A DNA stretch of 64,000 nt from Microbacterium murale (lineage in GTDB: Bacteria; Actinomycetota; Actinomycetes; Actinomycetales; Microbacteriaceae), in the NCBI RefSeq assembly GCF_030815955.1, contig NZ_JAUSXK010000001.1:1860001-1924000 (forward strand), given 5' to 3'. The notes under the pieces are model-generated. The model searched no databases, was not told the origin of the DNA, and saw nothing but the letters and a program-made list of their open reading frames with translations. The position numbers and the translations under genes are program-made. The number at the start of each line of letters is the position of its first letter. Position 1 is the first letter of the stretch. Shown here piece by piece: positions 18,203 to 26,942 of this stretch.

Positions 18203-19617
18203 TTGATCTCGATCTTCTCGATGGAACTGTCGTTGCGGATCTTGTCGGTGAGGTCCTGCAGCTGCTTCGTGATGTCCGCGACCGACATCTTGCCGTCGAG
18301 GAACGAGTTCCAGATCGGCAGCTGGTCGGAGTTCATGCCGTACAGGTTGAACGACTTGATCGTGAACATGCCCGTTCCGGCGGCCGCGATCATCTCGACC
18401 TGCGACACGAGCGCCGTCGATCCGAATCCGTCCTCGGGCACGATGTCCTTGACGACGGTCGGGGCGAGCTTCTCCTTCGAGAATGCCGATGCCGCCTCCT
18501 TCGAGAGCATCGTGCGCAGCAGTTCCTTGCCACCGGCGGGGTTCTTCGCCTTGGAGGGAACGATGAACGGCTCGCCGGCTTCGGCTCGCATGAAGCCGGC
18601 GGGCGTGGTGGCGTTGTCGTCCAGGGGCATCTCGCGCACGCCCTTCATCTGGAAGTTCTCCGCAGTCGTCTTCTTCATCTCGTTCTCGATCCACGAGCCC
18701 GAGGGGTAGAGCAGCGCCTCCTGGTCGAGGCTCCACTGCGACTGGGCCTGCGTGAACTGCGTGCCACCGCCGCCAGGCTTGACGTAGCCGGCTGCGATGA
18801 GTTCGTGCAGGATCGTGAGGATCGACTGCAGTGTGGGATGCGACCAGCAGCCCTCTTCCAGGTTCTCCAGCGGCAGGCGCACGTCGTCACCGGACTGGAT
18901 GACAGCGGAGTCGACGACGAAGGTCTGGTAGTAGGTCGCCGCCTCCTTGCCCCAGAGGAACAGGTACTTGCCCTGTGCCTTCGCGGCCTCGCCGAGGGCC
19001 TTCAGATCCTGCCAGGTGGTCGGCGGTTCCCAGCCGTTCTCTTCGAACAGGCTCCCCGAGTACCACAGGCCATAAGTGGTGAACACGTAGTTGAGCGCTG
19101 CGAACTTGTCGCCGAAGGTGCCCGGCGCCTTCACGCCGTCGAACAGCGTGTCAGCGATCTTCTTGCCCTCGAGGTTCTCCGACTCGAGCACATCGCTGAG
19201 GTCTTCGAGCTGGTCGAGGATGGTGTTCCAGCCGATCGAGTTCGCGCCGGAGTTGTCGACGAGGTCCGGCGGGTTCCCACCGACGAACCGCGGCTGCAGC
19301 TCCTGCGCGATCTTGGTGGAGGCGGAGACCTTGGCGGTGACGCCGTCCAGGCCCTTGTTGCCCGCCATGATCTTGGCCGCGTTCTCGACGTAGTCGACGC
19401 CGTAGCCGCCGTCGAAGATGACTGCGTCGACCTCGGTGTTGGCAGCGACGCCGAACGGGTTGTCTGCGGTGACTTCACCCTTGGCGCCGCCACCGCCTCC
19501 TCCGCCGCCTGGTGCTGCGCAGGAGGCGAGCGACATGCCAAATGGCAGCAGCAGCGCCGTCGCTGCCGCGCCGCGCAACAGGTTGCGGCGGCTGATGGAG
19601 GTTTGTGTGAGTTCCAT
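18199..19617 (-). CDS. ngcE: N-acetylglucosamine/diacetylchitobiose-binding lipoprotein NgcE
   Basis: A 472-residue extracellular binding protein. The N-terminus combines a Tat motif (SRRNLLR) with a lipobox (SLASC), so it is a Tat-exported lipoprotein. The NPFGV start of the mature domain, the GGYGVDY segment, LQPRFVGGNPPDLVDNSGA and GSWIENEMKKTT match what I know of Streptomyces NgcE, which binds GlcNAc and N,N'-diacetylchitobiose. Homologous binders with other amino sugars cannot be excluded. It follows the SIS gene by 50 bp and leads ngcF and ngcG with overlapping ends. Confidence 0.88.
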   Translation of the reverse strand: MELTQTSISRRNLLRGAAATALLLPFGMSLASCAAPGGGGGGGGAKGEVTADNPFGVAANTEVDAVIFDGGYGVDYVENAAKIMAGNKGLDGVTAKVSASTKIAQELQPRFVGGNPPDLVDNSGANSIGWNTILDQLEDLSDVLESENLEGKKIADTLFDGVKAPGTFGDKFAALNYVFTTYGLWYSGSLFEENGWEPPTTWQDLKALGEAAKAQGKYLFLWGKEAATYYQTFVVDSAVIQSGDDVRLPLENLEEGCWSHPTLQSILTILHELIAAGYVKPGGGGTQFTQAQSQWSLDQEALLYPSGSWIENEMKKTTAENFQMKGVREMPLDDNATTPAGFMRAEAGEPFIVPSKAKNPAGGKELLRTMLSKEAASAFSKEKLAPTVVKDIVPEDGFGSTALVSQVEMIAAAGTGMFTIKSFNLYGMNSDQLPIWNSFLDGKMSVADITKQLQDLTDKIRNDSSIEKIEIK

Positions 19618-19667
19618 CTTCGTACCTTTCGTTTTGGTGTTCGGGTTCTGGTGTTCCGGGGATCCGA

Positions 19668-20420
19668 TCAGGTGCCCCGGCGGATTCGACCGCGGTAGCG
19701 GTCTTCGAGGACGGAGTTGTGCTCATCGCCGCCGGGAATGTTCGCGGAGATGTACATCGGGGGCGTGTCGCCGCGGTCGGCGATGGTGCGTGCCACGCCG
19801 AGCGTGAGCAGCTGCGCGATGTACGCCGCGGTGATCGACGAGATCGCACCGGCGCCGATGCCTCCGGAGACTTCGAGAGTCGTATCGCCATAGGGGGCGA
19901 GATTGTCGATCACGACGTCGGCGACGTCGGCGAGGCGTCTGCCGGACGGATGCTTCGGCTCGACGCGCATGGTGTGCTCCATGCTCGTCACCGCGATCAC
20001 GCTGTGACCGCGCTCCTTCGCCCACAGCGCTGCGCCGACGATCGAACCGTTCACCCCGGAGTTCGAGGCGATCATGAAGACGTCGTTCTCGCCGACCGGG
20101 ACCGTCGCCATCAGTTCTTCGACCAACCAGGGCTCTCGCTCCAGCGCGGGCGTCAGCACGCCGATCTCGCGATCGCCGTGCAGCACGAGGTCGCGGAGAG
20201 CGAAGTGATTGGTCGGGATCAACCCGCCTGCGCGCCCGGAGATCTCCATAGCGAAGGCTTCGGAGTGCCCTGTGCCGAAGGCATGGATCACTCCGCCGGC
20301 GTCCAAGGCGCCGACCATCAGCTCGATCGCCGGGTCGAGGGAGCCCGCCTCGGCATCGGCAGTCAGGCGAGTGAGGCGTTCGTTCGCCTCACGGAAGAGA
20401 TCGGACGGTGTCGCGGTCAA
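19668..20420 (-). CDS. SIS-domain sugar isomerase-like protein (UPF0309 type)
   Basis: A 250-residue cytoplasmic protein with one sugar isomerase (SIS) domain of the UPF0309 kind. Phosphosugar-site motifs are visible: HAFGTGHSEAFAMEISGRAGG near residue 50 and MIASNSGVNGS near 117, then VTSMEHT. The family is annotated as binding phosphorylated amino sugars, but its reaction is not established. It overlaps the RpiR regulator by 4 bp and precedes ngcE. A clear relative lies at 59685 in the second amino-sugar operon. Confidence 0.88.
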   Translation of the reverse strand: MTATPSDLFREANERLTRLTADAEAGSLDPAIELMVGALDAGGVIHAFGTGHSEAFAMEISGRAGGLIPTNHFALRDLVLHGDREIGVLTPALEREPWLVEELMATVPVGENDVFMIASNSGVNGSIVGAALWAKERGHSVIAVTSMEHTMRVEPKHPSGRRLADVADVVIDNLAPYGDTTLEVSGGIGAGAISSITAAYIAQLLTLGVARTIADRGDTPPMYISANIPGGDEHNSVLEDRYRGRIRRGT

Positions 20421-21364
20421 CTTGCTTCCTCCTGGAGTTCCGATCGGGCTTCCGGCGAACGGGAGTTCAGCTTCCGAGGTCGACGGTGCCCCGACACGGC
20501 CGTCGCGGTGGCGGCGAGCCGCCTCGTGGCCGGATCGAACATCTGCTGCGCGATGAGGAGATAGAGCAGATCGATCACGAAGAGCTGCGAGTGCTTCACC
20601 GACATGTCGTCAGGGCGCAGGTAGCCGACAGGTGCCGCCGTGGTTATCGACACATCGGCGATATCCGCGATCCAGCTCTCGTCGTCGTGAGTGATCGCAA
20701 CAGTGAGCGCGCCGACGGCACCCGCCTGGGCGAGCATCTGCACTGTCTCGTTGGTCTGCCCAGTGCTGGACACTCCGATCGCGACGGAGCTCTCACTCTG
20801 CAGGACGGCGCTGGCCAGACCGTCGTGCACATCCGACCAGGCATGCGCACTGATTCCGATGCGGTGCATCCTGCGCTGGAACTCCTGAGCGATTCCTGCG
20901 CTGCCGCCGAGGCCGTAGATGTCGACGTGCGTGCTGGCGGTGATCGCGCGCGCGGCCCGACCGACAGCATCCAGGTCGATGCCTTCTCGGGTGGTCTCGA
21001 GGCCGCTCACATGCACGTTGAGCAGCGTGCGCAGGATCTTCTCCGGCGAATCCGTCGGCTCGAACTCGGCACCGATGTCGGTGAGCCAGGCATGCTCGGC
21101 GGCAGCGTGCCCCAGTTCGGTCGCGATCGCGACACGGAACTGGGTGTATCCGTCGAAGCCGAGCGAGCGGCAGAAACGCGTGACGCTCGCAGGGGAGCTT
21201 CCCGACCGCTCAGCGAGTTCCGTGATCGTCAGCTCCGCGGGAGTGGTCGGGTGCGAGATCACTAGATCGGCGATCCGGGCCAGAGCGACCGGCATGGCAT
21301 GACGGCGCTCGGCGATACGGCTGACGATCGCGCCGTTGCCGGTGTTCATACTGCGTGGCACCAT
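20417..21364 (-). CDS. RpiR/MurR-family transcriptional regulator
   Basis: A 315-residue regulator. The N-terminal HTH (TITELAERSGSSPASVTRFCRSLGF) is followed by a C-terminal SIS domain (IYGLGGSAGIAQEFQRR, then GVSSTGQTNETVQML) that senses a phosphosugar. It heads the leftward operon with the SIS protein and ngcEFG and is divergent from a sugar kinase, so it likely controls both directions. GGAGG lies only 2 nt before ATG 21364 and 5 nt before the GTG at codon 2; the exact start is therefore uncertain within a few codons (a later ATG is at 21349). The 89-bp gap to the kinase would hold its operator; I see no clear dyad. Confidence 0.9.
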   Translation of the reverse strand: MVPRSMNTGNGAIVSRIAERRHAMPVALARIADLVISHPTTPAELTITELAERSGSSPASVTRFCRSLGFDGYTQFRVAIATELGHAAAEHAWLTDIGAEFEPTDSPEKILRTLLNVHVSGLETTREGIDLDAVGRAARAITASTHVDIYGLGGSAGIAQEFQRRMHRIGISAHAWSDVHDGLASAVLQSESSVAIGVSSTGQTNETVQMLAQAGAVGALTVAITHDDESWIADIADVSITTAAPVGYLRPDDMSVKHSQLFVIDLLYLLIAQQMFDPATRRLAATATAVSGHRRPRKLNSRSPEARSELQEEAS

Positions 21365-21453
21365 TGCCTCCAGAACTCACTCTCGCAGGAAGTTCCCGTT
21401 TGGATGAAAACTATTCTCACCGTCAGGGTGCGTCAAGTTAGGACGCGTAACAA

Positions 21454-22440
21454 ATGGGTCACGACATTCTGATGCTCGGAGTGGATGCGGGCGGAACATC
21501 GACCAGGGCGGTGCTGACGACCGGTGAGGGCGAGTGCATCGGCTACGGCGTCGGCGGGCGCGGGAACCCCATCGCTGTGGGTCCCGACCGCGCGGCGGAC
21601 GGTGTGCTCGATGCCATCGCGCTGGCGCTCGCGCCGTCCGCCCGCACCCTGGCCGAGGTGGAAGTCGTCACCGCGGCCATGGCAGGGCAGCGCGCCGAAG
21701 ACGGCGAAGGCGGATGGCTGGCCGACCGGCTCGCTGCCGAGGGATTCAGCGGCCGGCTCACCTTCGAGTCGGATCTGATGGCGACATACGCCAGCGGTTC
21801 GGTGGAGCCCTTCGGCTACGCGATCGTTGCCGGCACCGGGGCGTCCGCAGTCCGCGTCGCCGGTGGCCGTATCGACGCGACGGCGGATGGGCTGGGCTGG
21901 TTGCTGGGAGATCGTGGCAGCGGCTTCTGGATCGGGCACCGGGTGGCGCGGGCGGTCGTGCGGGATCTGGATCATGCGGGACCGGCGACGGTGCTGACGC
22001 GCGGCGTGCTGGAGCATCTCGGCATCGTCGAGGATGCGACACGCAGAGAGGGGCGCTCTCGCACGCTCGAACAGTTGGTCGAGACGTTGTACGCCATGCG
22101 GCCGATCGAGCTCGCTGCTCTCGCACCGCTCGCCTTCGTGGCCGGTGATCCGGTGGCCGAGAGCATTCTGCGGCGAGCGGGCGAGCACCTCGCCGATTCG
22201 CTCGCCGCAGTTCTGGCCGGCCCGGGGCCGCTCGTCGTCGGAGGCAGCGTGCTCTTTCGCCCGACCCCCGTCAGAGACGCGTTCCTCCACCGTCTCGGCG
22301 CTGCTGCGGCGGGCCTCGAGCTGATTCCGGTCATCGACGGTGCGGTCGGCGCCGGGCTGCTCGCGGTGCGTGCCGGCGGCGCGCGCGTGTCGTCCGAGAC
22401 ATTCGCCAGGCTCAGCGAGACGCTCTCGCGCTTCCGGTGA
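21454..22440 (+). CDS. N-acetylglucosamine kinase-like ATPase (BadF/BadG/BcrA/BcrD family)
   Basis: A 328-residue ASKHA-fold kinase. The phosphate-1 motif GVDAGGTSTRAVL is at the N-terminus, the phosphate-2 motif AIVAGTGASAVR near residue 130, GWLLGDRGSGFWIGHRV near 160 is characteristic of GlcNAc kinases of this family, and LVVGGSVLF near 265 is the adenosine motif. It probably phosphorylates an imported amino sugar at O6, acting after NgcEFG. It is divergent from rpiR and followed by the deaminase operon with its own promoter region. Confidence 0.87.
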   Translation: MGHDILMLGVDAGGTSTRAVLTTGEGECIGYGVGGRGNPIAVGPDRAADGVLDAIALALAPSARTLAEVEVVTAAMAGQRAEDGEGGWLADRLAAEGFSGRLTFESDLMATYASGSVEPFGYAIVAGTGASAVRVAGGRIDATADGLGWLLGDRGSGFWIGHRVARAVVRDLDHAGPATVLTRGVLEHLGIVEDATRREGRSRTLEQLVETLYAMRPIELAALAPLAFVAGDPVAESILRRAGEHLADSLAAVLAGPGPLVVGGSVLFRPTPVRDAFLHRLGAAAAGLELIPVIDGAVGAGLLAVRAGGARVSSETFARLSETLSRFR

Positions 22441-22476
22441 TCCCGCGCGATGCCACATCATCCTCGAAAGCTACTC

Positions 22477-22514
22477 TATGATCGTAATTTGGGGCAAGCA
22501 ATCAAAAACAAGCA
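22477..22514 (+). promoter_or_regulatory. Promoter and candidate DeoR operator before the deaminase operon
   Basis: TATGAT (22477-22482) is a -10 candidate. Downstream CAAGCA is repeated directly at 22495-22500 and 22509-22514, separated by the A-rich ATCAAAAA. AT-rich direct repeats just after the promoter are typical of DeoR-family repressor sites, and a DeoR gene ends this operon. Confidence 0.4.
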
Positions 22515-22535
22515 TTGAGCGGAAGGCATCCACAC

Positions 22536-23438
22536 ATGGCCAATTCGGTCCCCGGCGCATACATGCGCGAGGAACTCCTCTCCCAGCCGCAGACCTGGGC
22601 GCGCGCCGCCGAGATGCGCGACGAGCAGAAGGTGCTCCCGGCCGCGGGTGCACGTGTCGCCGTCGTGGGTTGCGGCACGTCCTGGTTCATCGCGCAGTCG
22701 TACGCCGCGCTGCGCGAGACGGCCGGTCTCGGCGTGACGGACGCTTACGCGGCATCCGAGGCGTTCCTCGATCGTGACTACGACGCCGTCGTGGCGCTCA
22801 CGCGCTCTGGGACCACCAGCGAGGTGCTGGAGCTCACTGAGCAGGTCAAGGGGAAGGTCCCGGTCATCGGCGTGATCGGCGACCCGACTTCGCCACTGGT
22901 CGACCTCGTCGACGAGGTCGTGCTGCTGCCCTTCGCCGACGAGCAATCGGTCGTGCAGACGCGCTTCGCCACCACCGCGCTCACACTGTTCCGCGCCTCG
23001 CTCGGCCTCCACGACGACGTCGCCCGTTCGATCGCGGATGCCGAAGCGGTGCTCGCGACCGCAGACGATAGCACGCTTACCGAAGCAGAGCAGTACACAT
23101 TCCTCGGGCGTAACTGGACCATCGGTCTCGCGCATGAGGCTGCGCTGAAGATGCGCGAGTCCTCGCAGTCCTGGACGGAGTCGTATCCTTCGATGGACTA
23201 CCGCCATGGCCCGATCGCGATCGCCGCGCCCGGCCGCATCACCTGGCAGTTCGGCGTCGCTCCCGAAGGGCTCGCAGGCCAGATCGAGGCCACCGGCGGC
23301 CGCTTCGTGCAGCACGACGTCGATCCGCTCGCCGACCTCGTACGACTGCACCGCGTCGCACTCGATCGCGCCGTGGCCAAGGGACTCAACCCGGATCTCC
23401 CCCGAAACCTCAGCCGATCGGTCATTCTGGACGCGTGA
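22536..23438 (+). CDS. SIS-domain aldose-ketose isomerase/deaminase (AgaS-like)
   Basis: A 300-residue protein with two SIS domains like the isomerase half of GlmS, without the glutaminase half. Motifs: VVGCGTSWFIAQSYA (phosphosugar loop 1), ALTRSGTTSEV (loop 2), then HEAALKMRESSQSWTESYPSMDYRHGP, the conserved active-site helix. AgaS-type enzymes deaminate galactosamine- or glucosamine-6-phosphate to a ketose 6-phosphate. The following ROK, PfkB and class II aldolase genes give exactly the next steps, which supports this role. ATG 22536 follows GGAAGG; a TTG at 22515 is a poorer alternative. Confidence 0.87.
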   Translation: MANSVPGAYMREELLSQPQTWARAAEMRDEQKVLPAAGARVAVVGCGTSWFIAQSYAALRETAGLGVTDAYAASEAFLDRDYDAVVALTRSGTTSEVLELTEQVKGKVPVIGVIGDPTSPLVDLVDEVVLLPFADEQSVVQTRFATTALTLFRASLGLHDDVARSIADAEAVLATADDSTLTEAEQYTFLGRNWTIGLAHEAALKMRESSQSWTESYPSMDYRHGPIAIAAPGRITWQFGVAPEGLAGQIEATGGRFVQHDVDPLADLVRLHRVALDRAVAKGLNPDLPRNLSRSVILDA

Positions 23439-24379
23439 TGTCCGCAGCAGCGATCGACCCGCCCAGCATCGGCGAGGGTGCGCCCGTACTCGCCTTCGAC
23501 GTCGGAGGCACCGACATCAAGTCGGCGATCTTCGACGCGAACGGCATCGCACTCGGGCTGCGTCGCACGCCGACCCCGGCTCTGGGTGACGACCCGGCTG
23601 CGGCGCTGATCGAAGAGCTCGCCCGTCTCTCGGACGAGCTGCGGGCGCAGCATCCGGAAGTCGCACCTGCGGCCCTCGGCTTCGTCGTGCCGGGCATCGT
23701 CGATGCGGATGCCGGGATCGGCGTCTTCGCGAGCAACCTGGGGTGGCGCGATGCGCCGCTGCGTGCGCTTGCCGCTGAACGGCTGCAGCTGCCGATCGCC
23801 TTCGATCACGACGTGCGCTCCGCGAGCTGGGCAGAGCACCAGCTCGGCGGCGCCCGCGCACATGACGACGTCGTCGTGCTGATCATCGGCACCGGTATCG
23901 CCGGAGCGATCCTCGTGGGCGGCGAGCCATACACCGCGGGCGGCTACGCCGGCGAGATCGGGCATTCCCCGATCGCTGACGGCCCCGTGTGCGCGTGCGG
24001 TGCGCGCGGCTGCCTCGAGGCCGTCGCTTCTGCGGGGGCCATCGCCCGCCGCTATGCCGCAGAGACCGGCACCACTCCGGACGGCGCCAGGGATGTGATC
24101 GCACGTGCTGCCGCCGGCGACACTGTCGCCGCGCGCATCTGGGACGACGCGCTCGACGCGCTCACGATGTCGCTCGCACAGCTGACCGCGATGTTCGCGC
24201 CGGAGGCGATCGTGATCGGCGGCGGCCTCTCCCGCGCCGGGGGCGCACTGTTCGACGAGCTGCGCAGGCGGCTGGCGGCCAGGCTCAGTTTCCATCGGCT
24301 GCCGGAACTGCTGCCGGCCGAGCTTCAAGGCGACGCCGGGCTCATCGGCGCAGCCCTGCGCGCGAGGGAGTCGACATGA
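23438..24379 (+). CDS. ROK-family sugar kinase
   Basis: A 313-residue cytoplasmic kinase. The ATP-binding DVGGTDIKSA motif lies near residue 21. The ROK signature and zinc site are GEIGHSPIADGPVCACGARGCLEAV (residues about 170-195, given here in part: His plus three Cys). No N-terminal HTH is present, so it is an enzyme and not a ROK repressor. It overlaps the deaminase stop (GTGATG: GTG 23435 or ATG 23438 are both possible starts). It likely phosphorylates a hexose or amino sugar. Together with the BadF-type kinase there are two kinases in this island, hinting at two entry sugars. Confidence 0.88.
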   Translation: MSAAAIDPPSIGEGAPVLAFDVGGTDIKSAIFDANGIALGLRRTPTPALGDDPAAALIEELARLSDELRAQHPEVAPAALGFVVPGIVDADAGIGVFASNLGWRDAPLRALAAERLQLPIAFDHDVRSASWAEHQLGGARAHDDVVVLIIGTGIAGAILVGGEPYTAGGYAGEIGHSPIADGPVCACGARGCLEAVASAGAIARRYAAETGTTPDGARDVIARAAAGDTVAARIWDDALDALTMSLAQLTAMFAPEAIVIGGGLSRAGGALFDELRRRLAARLSFHRLPELLPAELQGDAGLIGAALRAREST

Positions 24380-25317
24380 TCGTCACCGTCACGGCGAACC
24401 CCGCACTCGACCTGACGTGGGAGATCGACCGCATCGAGATCGGTGCCGCGCACCGCGCAGACACCGGTGCCGTTCGCGCCGGCGGCAAGGGTCTCAACGT
24501 CGCAAGGGTCGCTCACGCCCAGGGATATCCGGTTCGTGCGGTGACGACCTGCGGCGGCGCGACCGGTGCAGAGCTGCGCGCCGAGCTCGAGGCGAGCGGG
24601 GTGCCGCACCTGCTCGTTCCGGTCGCCGCGCCGACCCGGCGCAGCGTCGCGTGGGTCGACCGTGCGCTCGGAGACACCACGATCGTCAATGAGCGCGGTG
24701 CGAATCCGAGCGCCGACGAATGGGCGGCATTCAGTGACGTCGTGCGCGCAGAGGCCGCCGCTGCATCGGTGCTGGTGATCTCCGGGAGCTTCCCGCCCGG
24801 TGCACCGCCGACGCTTCTGCCGGAACTCATCACCGCAGGCGCCGGGCGGCCCGTGATCGTCGACACGTCGGGCCCCGCGCTGCTCGCGGCGGCGGATGCC
24901 GGGGTCGCGGTGCTCAAGCCCAACAAAGCCGAACTCGCGGAAGCCACCGGGCTCGCCGATCCGATCGCCGGGGCTCGCGAGCTTCTGCGCCGCGGTGCGG
25001 GTCTCGTGCTGCTCTCGCTCGGCGCCGACGGCATGTACGCGGTCACGACCGATCGGCTGCTGCGCGCATGCCTGCCTGAGCCGCTCGCCGGGAACCCGAC
25101 GGGGGCGGGAGATGCCGCTGTCGCGGCCGCGGCGACGCTGCTGACCGACGGCACCAGCGATCCCGAATCGATCCTGCGTCGTGCGACCGCCTGGTCGGCA
25201 GCAGCCGTGCTCATGCCTCTGGCCGGCGAGATCCATCCGACCTGGCGTGACATTGAACGAGCGCTGATCGTGGACACCTTTCCCGCCCCGACGCACCATC
25301 TGGAAGAGCCCGCATGA
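24376..25317 (+). CDS. PfkB-family hexose kinase (1-phosphofructokinase / tagatose-6-phosphate kinase type)
   Basis: A 313-residue ribokinase-fold enzyme. TANPALDLTW at the N-terminus and AGGKGLNVARV near 40 are the PfkB substrate motif. The C-terminal AGNPTGAGDAAVAA is PfkB signature 2 with the anion hole and the catalytic Asp. VLKPNKAELAEATG is typical of the FruK/LacC branch, which phosphorylate ketose monophosphates. In this operon it should turn the deaminase product into the bisphosphate cleaved by the next gene. ATG 24376 overlaps the ROK stop; the long frame beginning 23989 is a shadow. Confidence 0.9.
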   Translation: MIVTVTANPALDLTWEIDRIEIGAAHRADTGAVRAGGKGLNVARVAHAQGYPVRAVTTCGGATGAELRAELEASGVPHLLVPVAAPTRRSVAWVDRALGDTTIVNERGANPSADEWAAFSDVVRAEAAAASVLVISGSFPPGAPPTLLPELITAGAGRPVIVDTSGPALLAAADAGVAVLKPNKAELAEATGLADPIAGARELLRRGAGLVLLSLGADGMYAVTTDRLLRACLPEPLAGNPTGAGDAAVAAAATLLTDGTSDPESILRRATAWSAAAVLMPLAGEIHPTWRDIERALIVDTFPAPTHHLEEPA

Positions 25318-26156
25318 CCCTCGTCTCCGCCGCCGACCTCGTCCGCGAGGCTGCCGCCCGCAACCGTGGCATCGGCGCCTTCAACGTGATCCACCTCGAG
25401 ACCGCCGAGGCACTGGTCGCGGCATCCGCTCAGGCTCGGCTCCCGGTCATCCTGCAGATCTCGCAGAACTGCGCGAAGTATCACGGCGCGCTCGAGCCGA
25501 TCGCCCTGGCGACGCTCGCCGTCGCTCGCAGGGCCGAGACACCGGTCGCCGTGCACCTCGATCACGCCGAGCTGCCAGAACTCGTGGACGAGGCCATCGC
25601 GCTCGGATTCGGATCGGCGATGTTCGACGGCGGCGCCCTGCCCTACGACGAGAACGTCGCCCTGACCCGTGAGGTCGCGGCCCGCGCGCACGCGGCCGGC
25701 GTCTACGTCGAAGGCGAGCTGGGCGAGGTCGGCGGGAAGGACGGCGCCCACGCGCCGGGCGTGCGCACCGATCCTGACGAGGCCAGCGCGTTCGTCGCCG
25801 AGACCGGAGTTGACGCGCTCGCCGTCGCTGTGGGGTCGTCCCACGCAATGACCGATCGCAGCGCATCCCTCGACGTCGACCTCATCGCGCGGCTGAGAGG
25901 AGCCCTCGATGTGCCGTTGGTGCTGCACGGGTCGTCCGGCGTCGCGGATGCTGTCATCATGGATGCCGTGCACGCCGGTATGACCAAGATCAACGTCTCC
26001 ACACATCTGAACGGTTTCTTCACACGGGCCGTGCGTCAGACGCTCGACGCCGATGAGCGCCTGGTCGACTCGCGCAAGTACATCGCCCCCGGCCGTGCGG
26101 CGGTCGTCGACGAGGCCGCCCGGATGCTGCGGCTGTTCGCCCTGCAGGGCGCGTGA
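25314..26156 (+). CDS. Class II ketose-bisphosphate aldolase (tagatose/fructose type)
   Basis: A 280-residue zinc-dependent aldolase. GIGAFNVIHLETAEALV opens the barrel. VAVHLDHAELPELV near residue 80 holds the catalytic Asp and the first zinc His. GELGEVGGKDG, VAVGSSHAM (second zinc His) and VLHGSSGV (third zinc His) follow in order. It resembles the GatY/KbaY/AgaY subfamily of tagatose-1,6-bisphosphate aldolases and also FbaA; which epimer is used cannot be decided. It ends the catabolic set by giving dihydroxyacetone phosphate and glyceraldehyde 3-phosphate. It overlaps neighbours on both sides. Confidence 0.9.
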   Translation: MTLVSAADLVREAAARNRGIGAFNVIHLETAEALVAASAQARLPVILQISQNCAKYHGALEPIALATLAVARRAETPVAVHLDHAELPELVDEAIALGFGSAMFDGGALPYDENVALTREVAARAHAAGVYVEGELGEVGGKDGAHAPGVRTDPDEASAFVAETGVDALAVAVGSSHAMTDRSASLDVDLIARLRGALDVPLVLHGSSGVADAVIMDAVHAGMTKINVSTHLNGFFTRAVRQTLDADERLVDSRKYIAPGRAAVVDEAARMLRLFALQGA

Positions 26157-26932
26157 TGAAGCGGGCGGCTCGACTGAGTGCGATCCTCGATCTGCTGGCG
26201 ACGCAGGGGGAGGTCACGGTCGATGAGCTGGTGGAGCAGCTCGATGCGTCTCCGGCGACGGCCAGGCGCGACCTCGACAGCCTCGCGGAGCAGCGGTTGC
26301 TCACCCGCACGCATGGTGGAGCGGTTGCGCAGTCGGTCGCCTACGAGCTGCCCATCAGGTACAAGAGCCATCACCGCACCGATGAGAAAGCGCGCATAGC
26401 GCAGGTCGCAAGACACCTGGTCGCCCCCGGTGCCGTGGTCGGGCTGTCCGGAGGCACCACGACGACAGCGATCGCGGCCGCCCTCGCCGCCAGGGAAGAC
26501 ACCGCTCAGCACGGCCTGACGATCGTCACCAACGCGGTGAACATCGCCGCTCAGCTGGCGACGCGGCCCGATATCAAGGTCGTGGTCACCGGTGGAGTGA
26601 TCCATTCGCGCAGCTACGAGCTCGTCGGTCCTTTCGTGGAGCAACTGCTCAGCGGCATCCAACTCGATATCGCGTTCATCGGCGTGAACGGAATGGATGC
26701 CGGGGCCGGTGCCACCACGCACGATGAGCGTGAGGCGGCCGTGAATCGGATGATGGCGCAGCGCGCGAGGCGAGCGGTGATCGTCGCCGATTCGAGCAAG
26801 ATCGGCGTCTCCGCCTTCGCATTCGTCGGAGGACCGGAGCTGTTCCCGACGGTGATCACCGACGCGGGCATCACCGAGGCCAATCGCACCGCTCTGGAGT
26901 CCGTGGGGCACAGCGTCCTCCTCGCCCGCTGA
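26156..26932 (+). CDS. DeoR-family transcriptional regulator
   Basis: A 258-residue repressor. The HTH near the N-terminus (VTVDELVEQLDASPATARRDLDSL) is the DeoR signature and is followed by the hinge RTHGGAV. The C-terminal sensor domain has GLSGGTTTTAIAAAL and VADSSKIGVSAFA, which bind phosphosugars. It closes the deaminase-kinase-aldolase operon (GTGATG at the junction, so GTG 26153 or ATG 26156). It likely represses this operon, possibly through the CAAGCA repeats near 22500, with a sugar phosphate intermediate as inducer. Confidence 0.9.
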   Translation: MKRAARLSAILDLLATQGEVTVDELVEQLDASPATARRDLDSLAEQRLLTRTHGGAVAQSVAYELPIRYKSHHRTDEKARIAQVARHLVAPGAVVGLSGGTTTTAIAAALAAREDTAQHGLTIVTNAVNIAAQLATRPDIKVVVTGGVIHSRSYELVGPFVEQLLSGIQLDIAFIGVNGMDAGAGATTHDEREAAVNRMMAQRARRAVIVADSSKIGVSAFAFVGGPELFPTVITDAGITEANRTALESVGHSVLLAR

Positions 26933-26942
26933 CGCGGTGCAC

